Source of the DNA: Humisphaera sp.
GTDB taxonomy: Bacteria; Planctomycetota; Phycisphaerae; Tepidisphaerales; Tepidisphaeraceae
Assembly (NCBI GenBank): GCA_025351525.1
Contig: JANXVV010000095.1
Coordinates: forward strand, 1-6,245
Direction: 5' to 3'
Length of the DNA stretch: 6,245 nt
Shown in pieces: positions 6,132-6,245 of the stretch. A program made the position numbers and the translations under genes. Position 1 is the first letter of the stretch, and each line of letters opens with the position of its first letter. The notes under the pieces are model-generated. The model ran no database searches, was not told the DNA's origin, and saw only the letters and a program-made list of their open reading frames with translations.

Positions 6132-6245
6132 CTAACGGTTTAACAGAATATATCTCTCGGTCAGGCTCGCCAGGCTTAGAGATTTAAACCACGCCGCACT
6201 CATCCCTTCATGTACAGGAGGAGTGTCAGCGCAGCGCCACCAGCC
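6132..6245 (-). CDS. Group II intron-encoded reverse transcriptase/maturase, C-terminal fragment
   Basis: An open frame enters from the right edge on the - strand. It gives 37 codons and a TAG at 6134-6132, only 5 bases before domain V begins. The visible tail starts GWWRCADTPPVHEGMS and ends SLTERYILLNR. The GWWR, then small-residue, then (A/L)xxLxxRY pattern resembles the C-terminal DNA-binding tail of group II intron proteins. The main support is its position immediately upstream of domain V, in the right orientation. The RT, maturase X and any endonuclease domains lie outside the window, so whether the protein is intact cannot be judged. The fragment is cut by the window edge, not by a visible mutation. 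Confidence 0.72.
   Translation of the reverse strand, partial: GWWRCADTPPVHEGMSAAWFKSLSLASLTERYILLNR

Larger units (their letters stand above)
6057..6245 (-). mobile_element. 3' portion of a group II intron (retroelement), truncated by the window edge
   Basis: Read on the - strand, the segment runs: end of an intron-encoded protein ORF (6245-6132), then domain V (6126-6096), then domain VI (about 6093-6060), then a CCCGAU end at 6062-6057. This is the normal order for a bacterial group II intron with its ORF in domain IV. The inferred 3' splice boundary is at 6057 (or 6056 if the intron ends GAUU). The 5' part, including domains I-III and the 5' exon, lies beyond 6245. The CGC triad of domain V is like that of group IIC introns (for example Oceanobacillus iheyensis) rather than the AGC of IIA/IIB. 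The class stays tentative without the RT sequence. The element converges on the operon and does not interrupt its coding sequence. Confidence 0.85.

Noticed and set aside
1..6245. CRISPR array, tRNA, rRNA or defence-system genes
   Set aside because: There are no regularly spaced direct repeats, no cloverleaf or rRNA motifs, and no recognisable defence genes. The only mobile or RNA element supported is the group II intron end.

Overview
The window holds a two-gene secreted-protein operon on the + strand, followed closely by the 3' end of a group II intron on the - strand. The operon genes are a very large DUF1800-family protein (440-4303) and a DUF1501-family protein (4390-6027). DUF1800/DUF1501 pairs are common in Planctomycetota, Verrucomicrobiota, Acidobacteriota and some Proteobacteria. 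The N-terminal module of the first protein has an SRK-H-G-FD opening, an Ig-like strand region and a dockerin-like EF-hand pair. From memory, this arrangement is typical of Verrucomicrobiota, Planctomycetota and Acidobacteriota. I therefore infer an environmental bacterium of that kind; no rRNA or housekeeping gene is present to confirm it.

Layout. Bases 1-439 form a leader with a perfect 9-bp hairpin at the very start, an AT-rich tract, a sigma70-like promoter candidate (112-139) and a possible 28-codon leader ORF with a Shine-Dalgarno sequence (181-267). The DUF1800 gene starts at 440 behind GGAGG. It encodes, in order: a signal peptide with a twin-arginine motif, an Ig-like region, a dockerin-like pair, a cadherin-like/Ig domain, a CHRD domain, and the DUF1800 domain. 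The DUF1800 domain is split near its C-terminus by about 200 residues of three related beta-type repeats. After an 86-base gap, the DUF1501 gene starts at 4390 behind AGGTGA. It encodes a Tat signal and a complete alkaline-phosphatase-superfamily-like DUF1501 domain. Only 29 bases after its stop lies the inferred 3' boundary of a group II intron. The - strand folds into a textbook domain V (CGC triad, two-base CG bulge) and domain VI (GCAA loop, bulged branch-point A). The last 37 codons of the intron-encoded protein run off the right edge.

How the parts fit. The two operon products are both predicted to be exported, plausibly both folded through Tat. They probably act together at the cell surface or in the periplasm, but the biochemical role of DUF1800/DUF1501 pairs is not established. 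The intron is an independent retroelement that landed just behind the operon, converging on it. Its domain VI hairpin may now form the 3' end of the operon mRNA.
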